Assembly: GCA_033065855.1 (NCBI GenBank)
Contig: JAVXUO010001547.1
Location: forward strand, 124,001-188,000
DNA from: Escallonia rubra
Taxonomy: Eukaryota; Streptophyta; Magnoliopsida; Escalloniales; Escalloniaceae
Direction of reading: 5' to 3'
DNA length: 64,000 nt
The notes below the pieces were generated by a model. It searched no databases, was not told the DNA's origin, and saw nothing but the letters and a program-made list of their open reading frames with translations. Each line of letters begins with the position of its first letter. Position 1 is the stretch's first letter. Positions 23,819 through 35,740 of this stretch are shown one piece after another. A program made the translations under genes and the position numbers.

Positions 23819-25213
23819 TAAGAGTGTGTTTGGAACCATGGAATTGATGAAATTTCATTTCAAATTCTCAAATTTTGTTGTTTGAAACATTAAAAAAAGG
23901 AATTGGAATTGGATTTCATGGGATTTGACTGGATTTGTTTCTCTAGTGTGAAATCCGATAAAAAATGGTCAGATTTCATGGGATTTCGATTTATTTGAAT
24001 TAAAAGTAATTATTTACCTATTTTACATTTTTTCTAGATCTCTCCAACAATGAACCAACCACCACCATCTTCATTGCCGCTACCGCCATACCACTTTTAC
24101 TACCACCACCAGCACCACTACTGCCACCACCACCACCGGCACCATTACTACCACCACTACTGCCACAACCACTACTGTAGCCACCACCAACGTCGTTACT
24201 ACCACCACCATTGTCGCCACCACTACCATTGTTGCTGCCGCCACAACCACCGCTAACACTATCGCCACCGCTACCACCACCCCCACCACTACAATCACCA
24301 CCACCGCCACCACTACCATCACCGCCAACCCCGCCAGTACTGCCACAACTACCACTGTCGCTGCCATTACTGCCACCACCACCGCCACTGCCACCACTAC
24401 TACCATCGTCACCACTACTGCCACCACCACCGCCACTGTATCCCCCATCACTAACGCCATCGCCACAGCCAGTACGACCACCACTACTGCCACAACCGTC
24501 GCCACCACTACTGCCAACCACCACTGCCACCACTGCCACCACCACTATTGCCAACCGCCACCACCACTACCACTATTGCCACCACCACCACTGTCGTCGC
24601 CACAGCCATCATAGCCACCAATAATGCCACCTCCACCATCGCCACCACCATTGCCGCCACCACCGTCACCACCGCCACAGCCACCATAGCCACCAATAAT
24701 GCTACCACCACCACCGTCGCCATCGTTACTGCCGCCACCGCCACCACCACTATTGTCGCCACTACTGCCGCCACCACCATCACCGCCGCCGACATCACTA
24801 TTGCCACCGTCGCCGCCACCACTATTGTCGCCACCACTACTGCCACCGGCATCCCTATTGGCGTCAGTTGACAACCACCAGTTACACCTTGTTACACCTC
24901 AATACCACCACCACTACCATCATTTGACCACCCCACCACTTCCACCGTCAATGTTGCTACCCCTTGCAGTGCTGCCACCACCACCATGTGGTGGCACTAG
25001 CACACTTGAAACCACTTACCGTAATTTATTTTTCATCGTAAGTCAAAGGATATAATTGTCTAAAAATTTATTACCTTTTCATTTCCTCTATTCTCCAAAC
25101 ACAAAATTGGAATTCCCTTTCGTTCCAAACAAAAAAAAAGTGAATTGAATTCCAAATACAATTCCAAATCTGAAATTCAAATCCTAAAAGAATTGGTTCC
25201 AAACGGACCGTAA
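23819..25213. mobile_element. PIF/Harbinger-like MITE (1.39 kb) with an expanded triplet core
   Basis: Terminal inverted repeats GAGTGTGTTTGGAACCA (left, from 23822) and CGGTCCGTTTGGAACCA (reverse complement of right, to 25210) are flanked by TAA on both sides (23819-23821, 25211-25213), matching the 3-bp TWA duplication of PIF/Harbinger elements. Subterminal sequences (AATTTCATTTCAAATTC... / ...GAATTCCAAATACAATTCC) are also mirrored. The core, about 24045-24980, has become a GCC/ACC triplet microsatellite. No transposase is present. Confidence 0.7.
24045..24980 (+). repeat. CCA/CCG triplet microsatellite, about 900 bp
   Basis: Nearly continuous CCA, CCG, CTG and ACT triplets. All six frames are largely open because the repeat lacks stop codons, giving proline-, threonine-, histidine-, glycine- and valine-rich fake ORFs (for example minus strand 24554-24018). 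It is simple sequence inside a MITE, not a glycine-rich protein gene. Confidence 0.9.
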
Positions 25214-26190
25214 AAGCTTCCTTTCTTTGTCAGAATTCATGAAGGTGTCAATATTTTACAAGGTTAGTTTATTTATCACCCATTCCTTTGTTATTTTATT
25301 ACGAGTGGTTTGAAGATGTCGGATCTAGTAGTTTTTCACAAAGTTACTCCCTTCTACTCATTACTCTCGGCTCACAACAGTTTTTCAGATTTGTCATTAT
25401 TACTAGATCTCCTCCCCGATTGGTTCAGTCCGACATCTCCAATGCAGGTCCAAAATGGTGGGATTTTGGTTTGAAGATGTCGAATCTAGTAGAGTTGAAG
25501 GATGCACATTCCTTTCAAGTTGCAAATCGCTTCGCTCCAGCCTTGAGATGACCCTTTTCCACTTCTGTAACTCCGATATAAGCCACAACGGTATTGTAAA
25601 ACCCAATTCTACGAGTCCCATAGATCTCACCCCTGTTTCAGTGAGGGCTAGGGATTGGATACATTTCCATGCATCATTGAATTTGGTACTCCCGTATACA
25701 AGTAGCTCTATGTTTACTCTACTTTTCTGTAAGGCATATTCCACTTTCCATGACCATCCAATCGGATGCGTTCTCTATTTCTTCAGGGATACCTATTCGG
25801 TATCGCCTTTAGGTTGTAATGGTTAATTTTTTAATACAATTTCCTTAGCAGAACAATATATATTAGAAAGGTTTTTAAAGGATACTCTCAATGCTCATTA
25901 GAGTCATTTCAATATATTTTTGTCACTAAAGCATATTGAAAAAGTGTCATCAACCAACACATTTTTTTAAAACCAAAAATTTGTTTTACCCCTGGTCAAC
26001 TCAAAAGTGTTGTGTAATTGTCAATGTTAACCTTTTAAAATGGCTATTGTGTAATGAATTTGCAGGGTAATATTGCCAAATTGCCAATAGCTCTTGAATT
26101 GAATAAAGGATAAACTAATTATATATCCTAAGCAAATATCGAGGTTCTGAAAGTGAACTCCTCCTAAAAAATCCTAGGTGTCATTTTTTT
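25214..26190. other. Intergenic, repeat-like, unidentified
   Basis: No supported gene. The stretch 25290-25800 is less AT-rich than its surroundings. It contains a partial internal repeat (GTTTGAAGATGTCGGATCTA at 25309 and GTTTGAAGATGTCGAATCTA at 25470) and open frames on both strands (about 113-123 codons), none with a recognised domain. It could be a fragment of an LTR element. From 25830 on it is plain AT-rich DNA. Confidence 0.4.
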
Positions 26191-26194
26191 CAGT

Positions 26195-26776
26195 ATCTAT
26201 ATACTATATATAAAGAGAAAACTTCTTTTAGTGTAATACCTCTTTAGTATTACATACCTATATACCTAGAACAATGACACTTGACACTATGGGAAATTTT
26301 AAAAAAATAAAAATAGTAAATAGTAAATAACTACCTTAAGGACGTATATAGTTTTTAAAATTTAAAGCACTTATTTATCATGCTTGAACAAATTTTAAAG
26401 AACTTTAATGTTGCACACGAGGCCATCTAAGATTCATTAATAAATATAGTCAAAATATATTCTAAAGGCCAAACTTGCATTTATAAAAATATCATATTAC
26501 TAATTTTATTTTTGCACATGCTTTGCATGCGACACGATAACTATCTATCTAGAATGTTGACACTTGGCATTCTATAATTTTTTTTTTAAAAATACACAAA
26601 ATAAAAGTATAAATAGTAAATAACTACTTATAAGGACATGTTTAGTTTCTATAACTTAAAATACATTATACCAAATGTGACAATAAACACTTATACATGA
26701 TGCTTGGTTTTTCTAACAAAATTCATATTATTAACTTTATTTTTGCACAGGCATCGAGTGTGCCACCTTAACTCGT
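26195..26776 (+). mobile_element. Helitron-like non-autonomous repeat (copy 2)
   Basis: It begins TCTATATACTATATATAAAG and reaches a TTTTTGCACAGGCATCGAGT hairpin-like end followed by CCTTAACTCG. The body repeats the word GACACTTGGCAT/GACACTTGACAC after the start. A second internal hairpin end (TTTTGCACATGCTTTGCATG, 26509-26528) suggests a partial internal duplication or a nested copy. It shares start and end with copies at 16194-16612 and 26854-27602. Confidence 0.5.
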
Positions 26777-26853
26777 TTTGATAAAAATAATACTAGGTGT
26801 CAATTATTTGGAATTTTGACCCCTTTTATTTTTGATAACATTTATAATATATA

Positions 26854-27602
26854 TCTATACTATATATTAAGGAAAAATATGGTTTGGTGTAATAATTTTA
26901 TGGTGTTACATAACAGTATGATGACACTTGGCATAATAAGAGAATTGTCGAAAAATTACAAAAATAAAAACTTAAATTAGTGAATGACCACTTTAAGGCC
27001 ATGTTTGATTTTCAGATATTAAAACAATCATATAACATACTTCATTTTTAAAAACATTTTAATTTAATAACTTTATTTTGCTCTTCATAATTTAAAATTT
27101 CATTAAAAATTATAGGCAAATTATATTCTAAATGTCAAGCTTGATATTATAAAAATATTATAATATTAACTTCGTGCTTGCACACGCATCGCGTGTACCG
27201 CGATGTATTGTAAAGAGAATACCCACTTGGTGTAAAACGTTTTTTGGTCTTACAAAACTAGCTACTTAAAATGTTGACATTTGAAATCAAAAGAATTTTC
27301 TTTACTTAACACAAAATAAAATATTTAAATGCTAAATAACTACATAAGAGGTCATGTTTGGTATTTAAAATTTGAAAATTATTTCAAAAAATATAGTAAA
27401 AAATACATCTAAAAAATCATAGTTGATATTATAAAAATCATAATTTCAAACATGATAAAGAAATATCATTTTTAACTTTATTTTTGCACTTGTTTTATCG
27501 AATGTGACAATTAACACTTATATATAATGCTTAATTTTTTTCACAAAATTCATGTCACTAACTTTAACATTGCACACGCATCGCGCGAGTCACGGTGACT
27601 TG
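26854..27602 (+). mobile_element. Helitron-like non-autonomous repeat (copies 3 and 4, nested or tandem)
   Basis: It starts TCTATACTATATATTAAGGA and continues TGGTTTGGTGTAAT, the same as copy 1. The first 3' end, GCACACGCATCGCGTGTACC, is at 27180-27199. A second body (CACTTGGTGTAAAACG...) runs on to another end, GCACACGCATCGCGCGAGTC, at 27572-27591, then CTTGT. Two truncated copies in a row, both AT-rich and non-coding. Confidence 0.5.
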
Positions 27603-29760
27603 TTTAAATTTAAAGTCCTACCTATCCATCTTGTTGTCATCTTCTCATGGAATTGTTTAGTACGTGTCAATTCATGAGATGAGATTTTTCACTTTCTTGT
27701 AAAATAGTAAAATAATCACTTTGAAAATAATTCTTTGCATTCAAGATTCAAAAAAATTCACTCAAACTTACACATTAATTACACGGAATAAAGAAACCTA
27801 GGATCCCTTTTTTTTTCTATATCCATGATCTTTCTTTATTACGGCTGAAAATTTTAAAAAAAAAATCTTAAACTTGTAATTAGGGTTGCCAATCAAGCTA
27901 CTACACATTTTCTTCAAATTTACACATTCTCACAAAAAAATGCCTCTGAGAGAGGTGATCCAGACGATAACCCTTTTCTGCTAAATCTCTATCTTCTTTT
28001 CCGTTTACATCACCGCCGTGGGGTTCCCGGCGTGTTGTGATGTGATAGTTTAGATCACTCGTTTCACTAGGGTTTTCGTGTGGGATTTGGGTGGATTAGC
28101 TAGGTGAGCTGGATGGTTGTCAACGTTTAGACGGCTTGTAATCGGTCAGGTGAGTTGTCCTTATTTTTTGGTGCTGAAGTAGGGTTGGAGTTGATGTGGG
28201 GTTAATTGTCCTTGGGGTGCTTCATGAGTGGGTTGTGGTGGTCTTCGGGTTGGGTTTTATTCTTCACCATCAACATTTATGTGTGATGGTGCTGCCTCGG
28301 GTTAGAGATGGGTAGGTGAGTCTAGGGTTAGATTTTCTTCTAGGGTTAACTTTGTCCCCCTCCCCCAAGTTGTTCCCCCTTGCCCTAGAAAGGTTTGATG
28401 GATGTGATTTAGGCTGGTTTGGCAGTAATTAGGCCATGAAGGTTTGGTTTTGTTCATTTTTTTATGGTAAGGAGTCTTCTTATTAAATACGGTGAGGGGA
28501 CTTTGGATTGCCGGTCGGCATTGGGAGGGGGGCAAGGGTTGGTTTTTCCTATGATAATCGATAAGTGATGGTTAATCGCAGCTTGGTCGGTTGTTGATGA
28601 TTATGATGTGGTGTTGTTTTGGTGTCTCCTAGGGATAGACAGCAACGTGATGGCCGGAGAAGGTAGCGGTTTCGGTACTGGAGTGGGTGCACGACGATCG
28701 AGGCAGATTGCTGTGACCGGGTACTTGTTCAGAGTTTGGCTGGCGGCTGACAGATTGCTAGTGTCTTTTAATTGGCTACTTTTGTTAGTCTTTATATGTT
28801 TAGTTTTAATAGTTATTTGGTTTTCTTAGTTAGTTTTTTCTTGTTTTAGTTAAGAGAGAGTTATCTAGGTGGTAATTATCTTGTTGTATTAGCCGGTTAA
28901 TTTACTTTGTTGTTTTTCTTGTTTTTCTTTTGGTTGCTCACTTGGATGGGGATGTCATCCATTTTATTTGTTTCTTACCTTTTGGCTACTTCATGTATAT
29001 TTGGTCTCAAAATATCCTGATCCTGACTTTTCTCCAAAAACACACACACACAATATCTAGAGAAGAGGTATAGAAAATCTCCTACATTTAATGAGATAAA
29101 ATGAAATCTCCCACCATCGAAAATTTTCTTATGCAAAAGCATCGCACTAGACCTATATTCCTCCATTTTTGTACTCTTATATATATGCTTAGCTATTTCT
29201 CTTGCCCTACAATTCATACTCCACCACCAACCAAGGTATTGTTAATTTTTCTCTTGTTTTTGCATGTATGAGTGTTAATTACTCATGGAAAAGAAGAAAT
29301 TCATGCAAAATGGTGGGAGCAATCGTGGATGCTTTCAGACCTTGATATATAAATATGTATTCTAGTGCCGTACCATGCATGACCATGGCCATGGGAGCTG
29401 CACTTTGATATTGTTGGAATGGGTTTAGCATAAGACATCGTACCAATATTTAGGCACCTTTTATTTTGTGTTGCAGTGAATTTTGTCTAAGGTAATTATT
29501 CATTGGCTTTCTTATCTAATTTTCTAATTCAGAATCACCTTACATCTGTGTCTTAGAATTGGTTACTTATCCTACAGAGTATTGCTATTTGATAAGGATG
29601 CTTCAAGCAATTCTTGACAATACAATAGTAATAAGGTATGTGCATTATAATGTTGTCACTTCTCCATTTATAATAGTAATTTGATTTAATGTGGTAGATT
29701 ATTTTGTTGAGATGCTAGTCTTTTGTTTTGTGGATGAATCACGGGAAGGAGAAGATATTT
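27603..29760. other. Gene-free stretch with a G/T-rich block
   Basis: No protein domain is visible. The block 27940-28860 is G/T-rich (GGTTGGGTTTT, GGTGGTCTTCGGG) and unlike the AT-rich flanks. Its composition resembles the 5' untranslated part of plant LINE elements, but no RT follows. A 29030-29060 CACACACA tract is minor. Nothing else could be assigned. Confidence 0.35.
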
Positions 29761-29784
29761 ATCATTATCATTGTGTAAGTAATG

Positions 29785-29865
29785 CTTACAATGTCTCTTA
29801 CAGAATCAAAGTATGTTGCTTGTACGATTGGCGGGGAAAAAGATGTGCAGATATATGACAGCTTA
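29785..29865 (+). pseudogene. Possible Ty1/Copia RNase H remnant
   Basis: The frame reads TMSLTESKYVACTIGGEKDV, similar to the conserved 'LSTTEAEYxA' RNase H motif of plant Copia polyproteins. Only this short stretch is recognisable and no other pol motif adjoins it, so the call is tentative. Confidence 0.25.
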
Positions 29866-29989
29866 ATTTGTCGGATCAACGATATCTTGAAATTCTGTTC
29901 GTGTGGGTTTTTTTATAAGATGGCGTTGAATTTACACTTTTTTTTTGTATTACACCCAATTCTTCTGCCACTAAAGAATTAAAAAATAC

Positions 29990-31240
29990 TCACTAACACC
30001 TCGTTCAGTGACACTAATTCTCATTTAGTTTATTATCTTTGTTATTTTTTTTTACACCAATTCTCATTTAGTTTTTTTTTTTTTATTATCTTTGTAAGGG
30101 TCTAATGAGAATTTTTATATGAAGTACAATTCTCAATTAGATTGTCATCTTTGTGTGTTTGATTCTGACGATGCATCCTTCCTTTTTTTTTTCTTTTTGT
30201 AATTTAGCTACAAAAACTCTTTTTTTTTCCACCATGTTTTGAGATTGAGAAGAACTATCCTTTTTCGTTTTTTTTTTTTGTAATAAGAGAATTACATTGA
30301 TAAAGGAAAGTTATACATGTGATAAGATAGTACGGCCTTGATAGAGAGAACTGCCCTTAAGAGCTTTCAACACCTGTTTTGCTTGACTACGACGTTTACT
30401 ATGAAGCGGGATGAATATGGTATATGGCTATGAAGATGAGCAAGAGAAATACGACAATCAGCCTTATGAGAATACACTACGTTACAATGATGTGCAAGTA
30501 GCATTACAGATAAACTTTATTTTGATTCTTTAACTTTGGGATAAATGTTTAAATCTTCCCTGACTTGTGATTTGTTACATAGTCGTTTTTTATTTTGACT
30601 TTCGTCAATCCGATAGTCCTTCCTTCCGATCAAGTGGTCATATGTCTGACATGTGACTATTTTTAGATGCAAAATAGTAAAAAATCAATGTGAGTGGTTA
30701 CACTTTTAGTCCTTTAAGTTTGGAGCAGATATTTATACGTACAGTCCCTGTCATTCTGACTTTTTCTCAAATATCATTTTTTATCTCGACTATAATTATC
30801 AAGATGGTCCTTGCATTTACCGTAAACTCGTTACGTCTTCGGATGATAAACACATGACCTAATTTAAGGAACAACAATGTCATTTTGTCTAGTAGTCAAG
30901 AACATAAAGAATCTATTGCTTGAGTCAACTACACGACTCACTGATTGAGTCTCTGAGTCAACTGATCTTTTGAGTTGTCAATTCCACCCACTATTTCACT
31001 ATTACAGCAATCAATTTTTTTTTTTGTACAACTATTACAGCAATCATGATCCACCTTATATGTCTCACCAACCTGCTCCCAATATGAATGCATACATAAA
31101 TAAAGTTATATTGTACATAACCATTTATATGCACACGGTATTTAATCTTAAACCAATGTCAAGAAAAAACGGTCGCAGAAATTAGTTGTCATCACTCTAA
31201 ACCTATAACCCTTGACGGGATCCAAAAATTGCACCAAAGA
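29990..31240. other. AT-rich intergenic DNA with T-runs
   Basis: No gene. Repeated T-homopolymers and the twice-occurring word CACCAATTCTCATTTAGTT / CACTAATTCTCATTTAGTT (30013-30080) are the only visible structure. Confidence 0.45.
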
Positions 31241-31247
31241 TGGATAC

Positions 31248-31416
31248 AAGTAGGCGTGGGGATATTCCAAAAGGGTGGTGGAGATGGCAAGGAGCCTCGA
31301 GGAGTGACCTCAAGGTCCCGAGTTCGATTCCCCATACTGGCGGGTTATATATATGAATTGTAATTCTAACAAATTTCCTTATTGAGGAAATTTTAAAAAA
31401 AAAGTAGGCATGGGGA
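31248..31416 (+). mobile_element. tRNA-derived SINE with target site duplications
   Basis: The body (about 31263-31401) carries a box A-like GGTGGTGGAGATGGC and a box B-like CGAGTTCGATTCCCC, spaced as in a tRNA gene, then a short AT-rich tail ending in nine A. Flanking direct repeats AAGTAGGCGTGGGGA (31248-31262) and AAGTAGGCATGGGGA (31402-31416) differ at one base. No intact tRNA cloverleaf is formed, so it is a SINE rather than a tRNA gene. Confidence 0.8.
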
Positions 31417-31576
31417 CGAGGGAATGGGAATCATTATAATGATACAACTTAAGGAATTCATGGATTGTTGAAATCCTTATAAGTTGTCGGTTCCAAAGGT
31501 TTCCAAAAGCAATGGAGTACATTACGGAAATGATCAAGATTTCATAGTTTACTAGGGATCCTGTAAAGCTTGGGCA

Positions 31577-31882
31577 CGTACTTTTACCATATTCGTTTTC
31601 TGTTTTTTACGATGATGATAAAAAGATTTTTTTTTGTGTACTTTTACTATTTTTTATTTTCATTTTGAGTAAAATTACTCAAACAGTGACAAAAAACTGA
31701 AAACACCCTGGTGTTTTCAGTTTTTTTCACCCATACTTAACCCCATGTAAGAAAAAATAGCTGATTTTTTTTGGTAAAAATGATAAAAGTAAAGGAGCGT
31801 ATTTTCTAACTGAATACGAAAATCATGAAAATAAAAATACAAAATGAAAACAGAAAACGAATATGGTAAACATATGAACATA
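31577..31882. mobile_element. MITE-like inverted repeat related to the 53-54 kb element
   Basis: The left arm CTTTTACCATATTCGTTTTC is mirrored by the right arm GAAAACGAATATGGTAAACA, and the subterminal GATGATGATAAAAAG / AAAATGATAAAAGTAAAG zone also pairs. The arms resemble those of the Harbinger-like MITE at 53070-54015 (CTTACCATATTTGTTTTTG). A perfect internal hairpin GAAAACACCCTGGTGTTTTC lies at 31699-31718. The outermost ends and the target duplication are not clear. Confidence 0.55.
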
Positions 31883-34090
31883 GTTTCGCTACCCACTCTC
31901 CACCCTAACTGCATGCAAGAATGTCACTATGCTCTCCTCTATGGCCAAAAGAAATTTTTTTATCCTTAAAAAAATTACTCGATGCTGTTGCTAAATTACT
32001 TTGAGAAGTGATACTTGAAGTCCACTTTTAGTCGGTAAAACATCACTTTCGTAGTTAAAGGTCTCTCAAGTGTTGCTAAAGGTCTTTGTTCTACTGGTAA
32101 AAAAAACAAAATACATTACATGCGCATGGTCGAAACTATTTACTATTACCTCTAAATTCTGATATCCTTCATTACACTTTGAATTTCTCTGCCAAGATAT
32201 GTAGTTTTTATCTATCTCTAAATCGCTACAATGTTCTTTTCAAAACTACCAACTCGTTATATCTTTAAAATTTCAAAATAATAATAATAATAAATAAAAG
32301 GAAGGATTGAAGTAACCAATTACACCTCTGCAGTACAACACAGGATTCCCGACAACAAATATACATTTGACTCGAGAAAACAATTGATATTTTCTTGCAT
32401 TATATGTTGGGCTTTGGGACTGAAACATAACTCTTGGTTCAGCTCATATTGGGCTACGCAAGACTTTCCACTCCATCAGGCCTGTTTATGGGTGGTTCAT
32501 GGTTGTAGTCCACGGCCAGCCCATGTATATTCTTTGCTCAAGGCTCAAAGTTTTGGACCTTCTCGTCTATAAAAGCTATCACATGACTGCACTAAAAAAT
32601 GCTGTAGAAAAGGTGAATAGTTTCATTATAATCCATCAATCAAAGGCTTTATTCGAGAAAGTAAATCTTAAGCCTATTCCTCAAAAAATCCGCTTCGGGC
32701 GGATACTCCAAATTTGGGATTAAAACGTTTTGAATTGAAATTGAGATACTGACGTAAGTTCTTCCCTTGGATCTTATAAATCAAAGAGATACGGCTTTGC
32801 GCTATAAACAAATCAAAGTTTTTCTCAAGATTCTTATTCATCTACTTGAGATTTTCAATAGATTATATATTCACTTATGTTGCTTTCTTGATTGCTCAGT
32901 TCATAATGATATTACTTAAATCTCTGGAATTAATAAAAAAAAATGGACAATCCTGAGCTAAATTCGGTTGAAAATAAATAGCAAGTGACTGATCAAATTG
33001 GGGCAAATTTAATCACTTCAATTTAAGAGCGGTCATTTAGGGGCCTTAGTTGGTGATCCGGATTGACAAAATCATTTTATTAGATCGAATAAAGTACTAC
33101 TATGCACATGTATGAGGTAATTCAAAATCATCGCCTTATGTGGTATCATAGCATAACTTGTGCCAACCGTAACGAATCAAGACCGCAAAGATTTTCCAAC
33201 TCGTTGAGCTATGGGTATATACAATTCAAGGCTAAGGCAGACTAGATAGGACCTATGAGTTCTCTCAACTTTTCGTCCGTTACATCTAATGCTCATTTAT
33301 ATTCTCTAGGCCAGTTTTGCTACTAAAGATCACCGTTTTAAGAATATGTCCATGATGTATGACCCCCAAATAATAAGATTAGAAAGTAGAAACATCCAAT
33401 TATTTTGGTCTTCGTTGATTTTTGGGGAGACTTTTTTTAGTTAAATATATAGCTTGTCATGACAGTCGGCAAGAATTAGGTTTTAATCTATTTCAAATCT
33501 CTGTGAATATTAACCCAAAAGAATCAATGTTCTTCGTTTTGTCTTTTTTCTTTGAGTAAGTTTAAGAACTTCATCGAGTAAAGACATATTAGAATGATAA
33601 GAAAACATAACTCCCACATTGGCCCCTCTAAGAATGCCACATGACGACAGCGCATAGACTCGTTAGTCGTGCTAATAACACGCCCATAACAAGAGAGCGG
33701 TGACAAATCTAAAAAACAAAACAAATAACAGACTTTCAGCGCCCCTAACAATGTACGCGTGCCAACAAAGCCCTGACCACCCCCATTTAAGACTCTAAAT
33801 AAATTGCAATAAACAAAACCTTATTCGAGACTCTAAATCTGAAAATATAACACACTCCACTCTCCCTCATTGTGTTTATAGTAATTCTTTGAGATGCATG
33901 TGGCTAAGAAGAAAAGGTCCAACACTCCCCTTCCAAAGATTTTACAAAAGCTGTCGGCTGTCCCTCTGCCCATAACTAAACTAACCTGATCTTGTACACA
34001 CTTTCCATGCCTTGTGTGTTCCACATCATCAGCCCTTCCGGATTGAATCAAACAAGGAGAATGTGCTCTCAAGACTGACTGCTGAACCAC
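31883..34090. other. AT-rich intergenic DNA
   Basis: No supported gene or recognisable element. Open frames up to 90 codons (for example minus strand 34105-33833) show no known domain. Confidence 0.45.
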
Positions 34091-34092
34091 GA

Positions 34093-34387
34093 GTTTTTTT
34101 CCCAATTAATACACATTTAATACTTAATTACCAATATACACCATTTTAAAACTTATTTACCCGCATACCACATTTTTGGAAATCGCTATTTGAAATCACG
34201 ATTTCTACTTGATTTTTACCTTAAAGTAGAAATCGCTGTTTGAAACCACGTTTTCAAACAGCGATTTCTACCTTGAAAACGTGGTTTCAAACAGCGATTT
34301 CTAAAAGTGTGGTATATGAGTAAATAAGTTTCAAAATGGTGTATATTGATAATTAAGTATTAAATATGTATTAATTGGGGGAAAAAC
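34093..34387. mobile_element. Foldback element: about 295-bp long inverted repeat
   Basis: The left arm (CCCAATTAATACACATTTAA..., ATATACACCATTTTAAAACT..., CATACCACATTTTTGGAAAT) is mirrored almost base for base by the right arm to AATTAATTGGGG. Arms are over 100 bp with few mismatches. The centre holds a 21-bp unit (AAATCGCTGTTTGAAACCAC) in two direct and two inverted copies, one of them part of a near-perfect palindrome around the word CCACGTTTTCAAACAGCGAT. Such a structure would fold into a long hairpin if transcribed. It is non-coding and lies about 1.4 kb upstream of the kinase start. Confidence 0.85.
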
Positions 34388-34389
34388 AC

Positions 34390-35740
34390 GCTAAACCACT
34401 TGCTCAGCAATATACATGCATCTACCATCTCTGTCATGTCATGTCAAAAACAGGGAAAGAATATAACTAGCACAGCCCCATCACATTCATACAACGTTCC
34501 TTTTTATTTTTATTTATTTATTTATCCCCCTCCTTCTTTTTTATCAAGAGTGGACCAACTGCATGACCGGAAAGCGGATGGGGAGGCACCGCCACCACCC
34601 AAATATGTAATGGATAATCATCATATTTATAATGTTTACAAAAATGTCACTATTTTGTGACATAAATGTATTAGACTTTCTCGTTATTGTGTTTTTGACT
34701 TTTTTTTTATTATTATTATCATTGGCCGTCGTAATCTGTCTTTCTCTTTCCCTTACTCTATTTTATTTGAACATCCTGGGGTGGACCAACTGCATGAATG
34801 AGTGGCACGACCACGCCCCAAAAATTGAAAGTTTATAATTTTTTTAATTAAAATAGTAGGTAATTATATTTAAAATGTTTATAAAAATGTCGCTATATTA
34901 TAAAATAAATGTATTAGGGTTTCTTTTTATTGTGTGTTTTGACTTTTTGTGCCATTAGCTGTCATAATCTTTGTCTTTTTCTTACTCCATCTTCATTCTT
35001 TCAAATATTAAATCCCAAAGCTCCAAATTACTAAGAAACACGAATAAATCAAATTTAGTTCATTTTTTTTAATTTAAATTGTACGATACATTATCTTATA
35101 CTGTTGTCCTCATATAATTAACAATCACAATACTAATACCAATATACACATTAGTATTATGTTATATGTGAACTTGAACCTTTCGAATTTTTTAAGGTAG
35201 CCGCCAAATTTTTATTTTTTTATCATTTGTTCATCCCTTCCTAATTAGACTTTCTGGTCCACCTCTTACAATTATTCACGTCAATTTGAGATCGCTTTTT
35301 ATATCCAATAAACTTATCGTTCACTTTTTCTAATCTAGACACCGGACTTTAACGACCACCACTGGTACATGAAAATGGCCCAAGATGTTGTTTCTGTATG
35401 AACTCTACGCCAATTTTCAAATATGTCGATTTCCAAAATTATCAGGAAAATTGTGTCGATTTTTCAAATAGTGCTACATAACTCCGACAGTAGTAGTTTG
35501 AACGATTTCTTAATCATCACGATAAACTCATAGCAGCGGGGCCCACACCGTATTTCTTAATCTCTTGATGCAAAGGCGAGACGATGCACATTGCACAGCA
35601 TTGAAAACTTCAAACCCAACCATAGCCACCAAGTGTGATTCTGATTCTAATTCTAGTTCTAATTCAACCTTGTTAGCCTCGCTCGATCAATTTCAGTTTC
35701 CGTTTGGATTTCTTCCTGCAAATTTCTCGGTACACTAGAT
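34390..35740. other. Upstream region of the kinase gene
   Basis: No gene. A partial direct repeat (GTGGACCAACTGCATGACCG at 34551 and GTGGACCAACTGCATGAATG at 34781, each followed by related sequence) indicates a local duplication of about 230 bp. The last 100-200 bases before 35741 are probably promoter and 5' UTR of the STY-type kinase. Confidence 0.5.

Noticed and set aside
24018..24874. Glycine-, valine-, proline- and threonine-rich ORFs on both strands
   Set aside because: All six frames of a CCA/CCG triplet microsatellite inside a MITE are open; no start context, domain or splice signals.
25403..25744. 113-codon minus-strand ORF as a gene
   Set aside because: No recognised domain, an equally long ORF on the other strand, and an internal direct repeat; more likely a piece of repetitive DNA.
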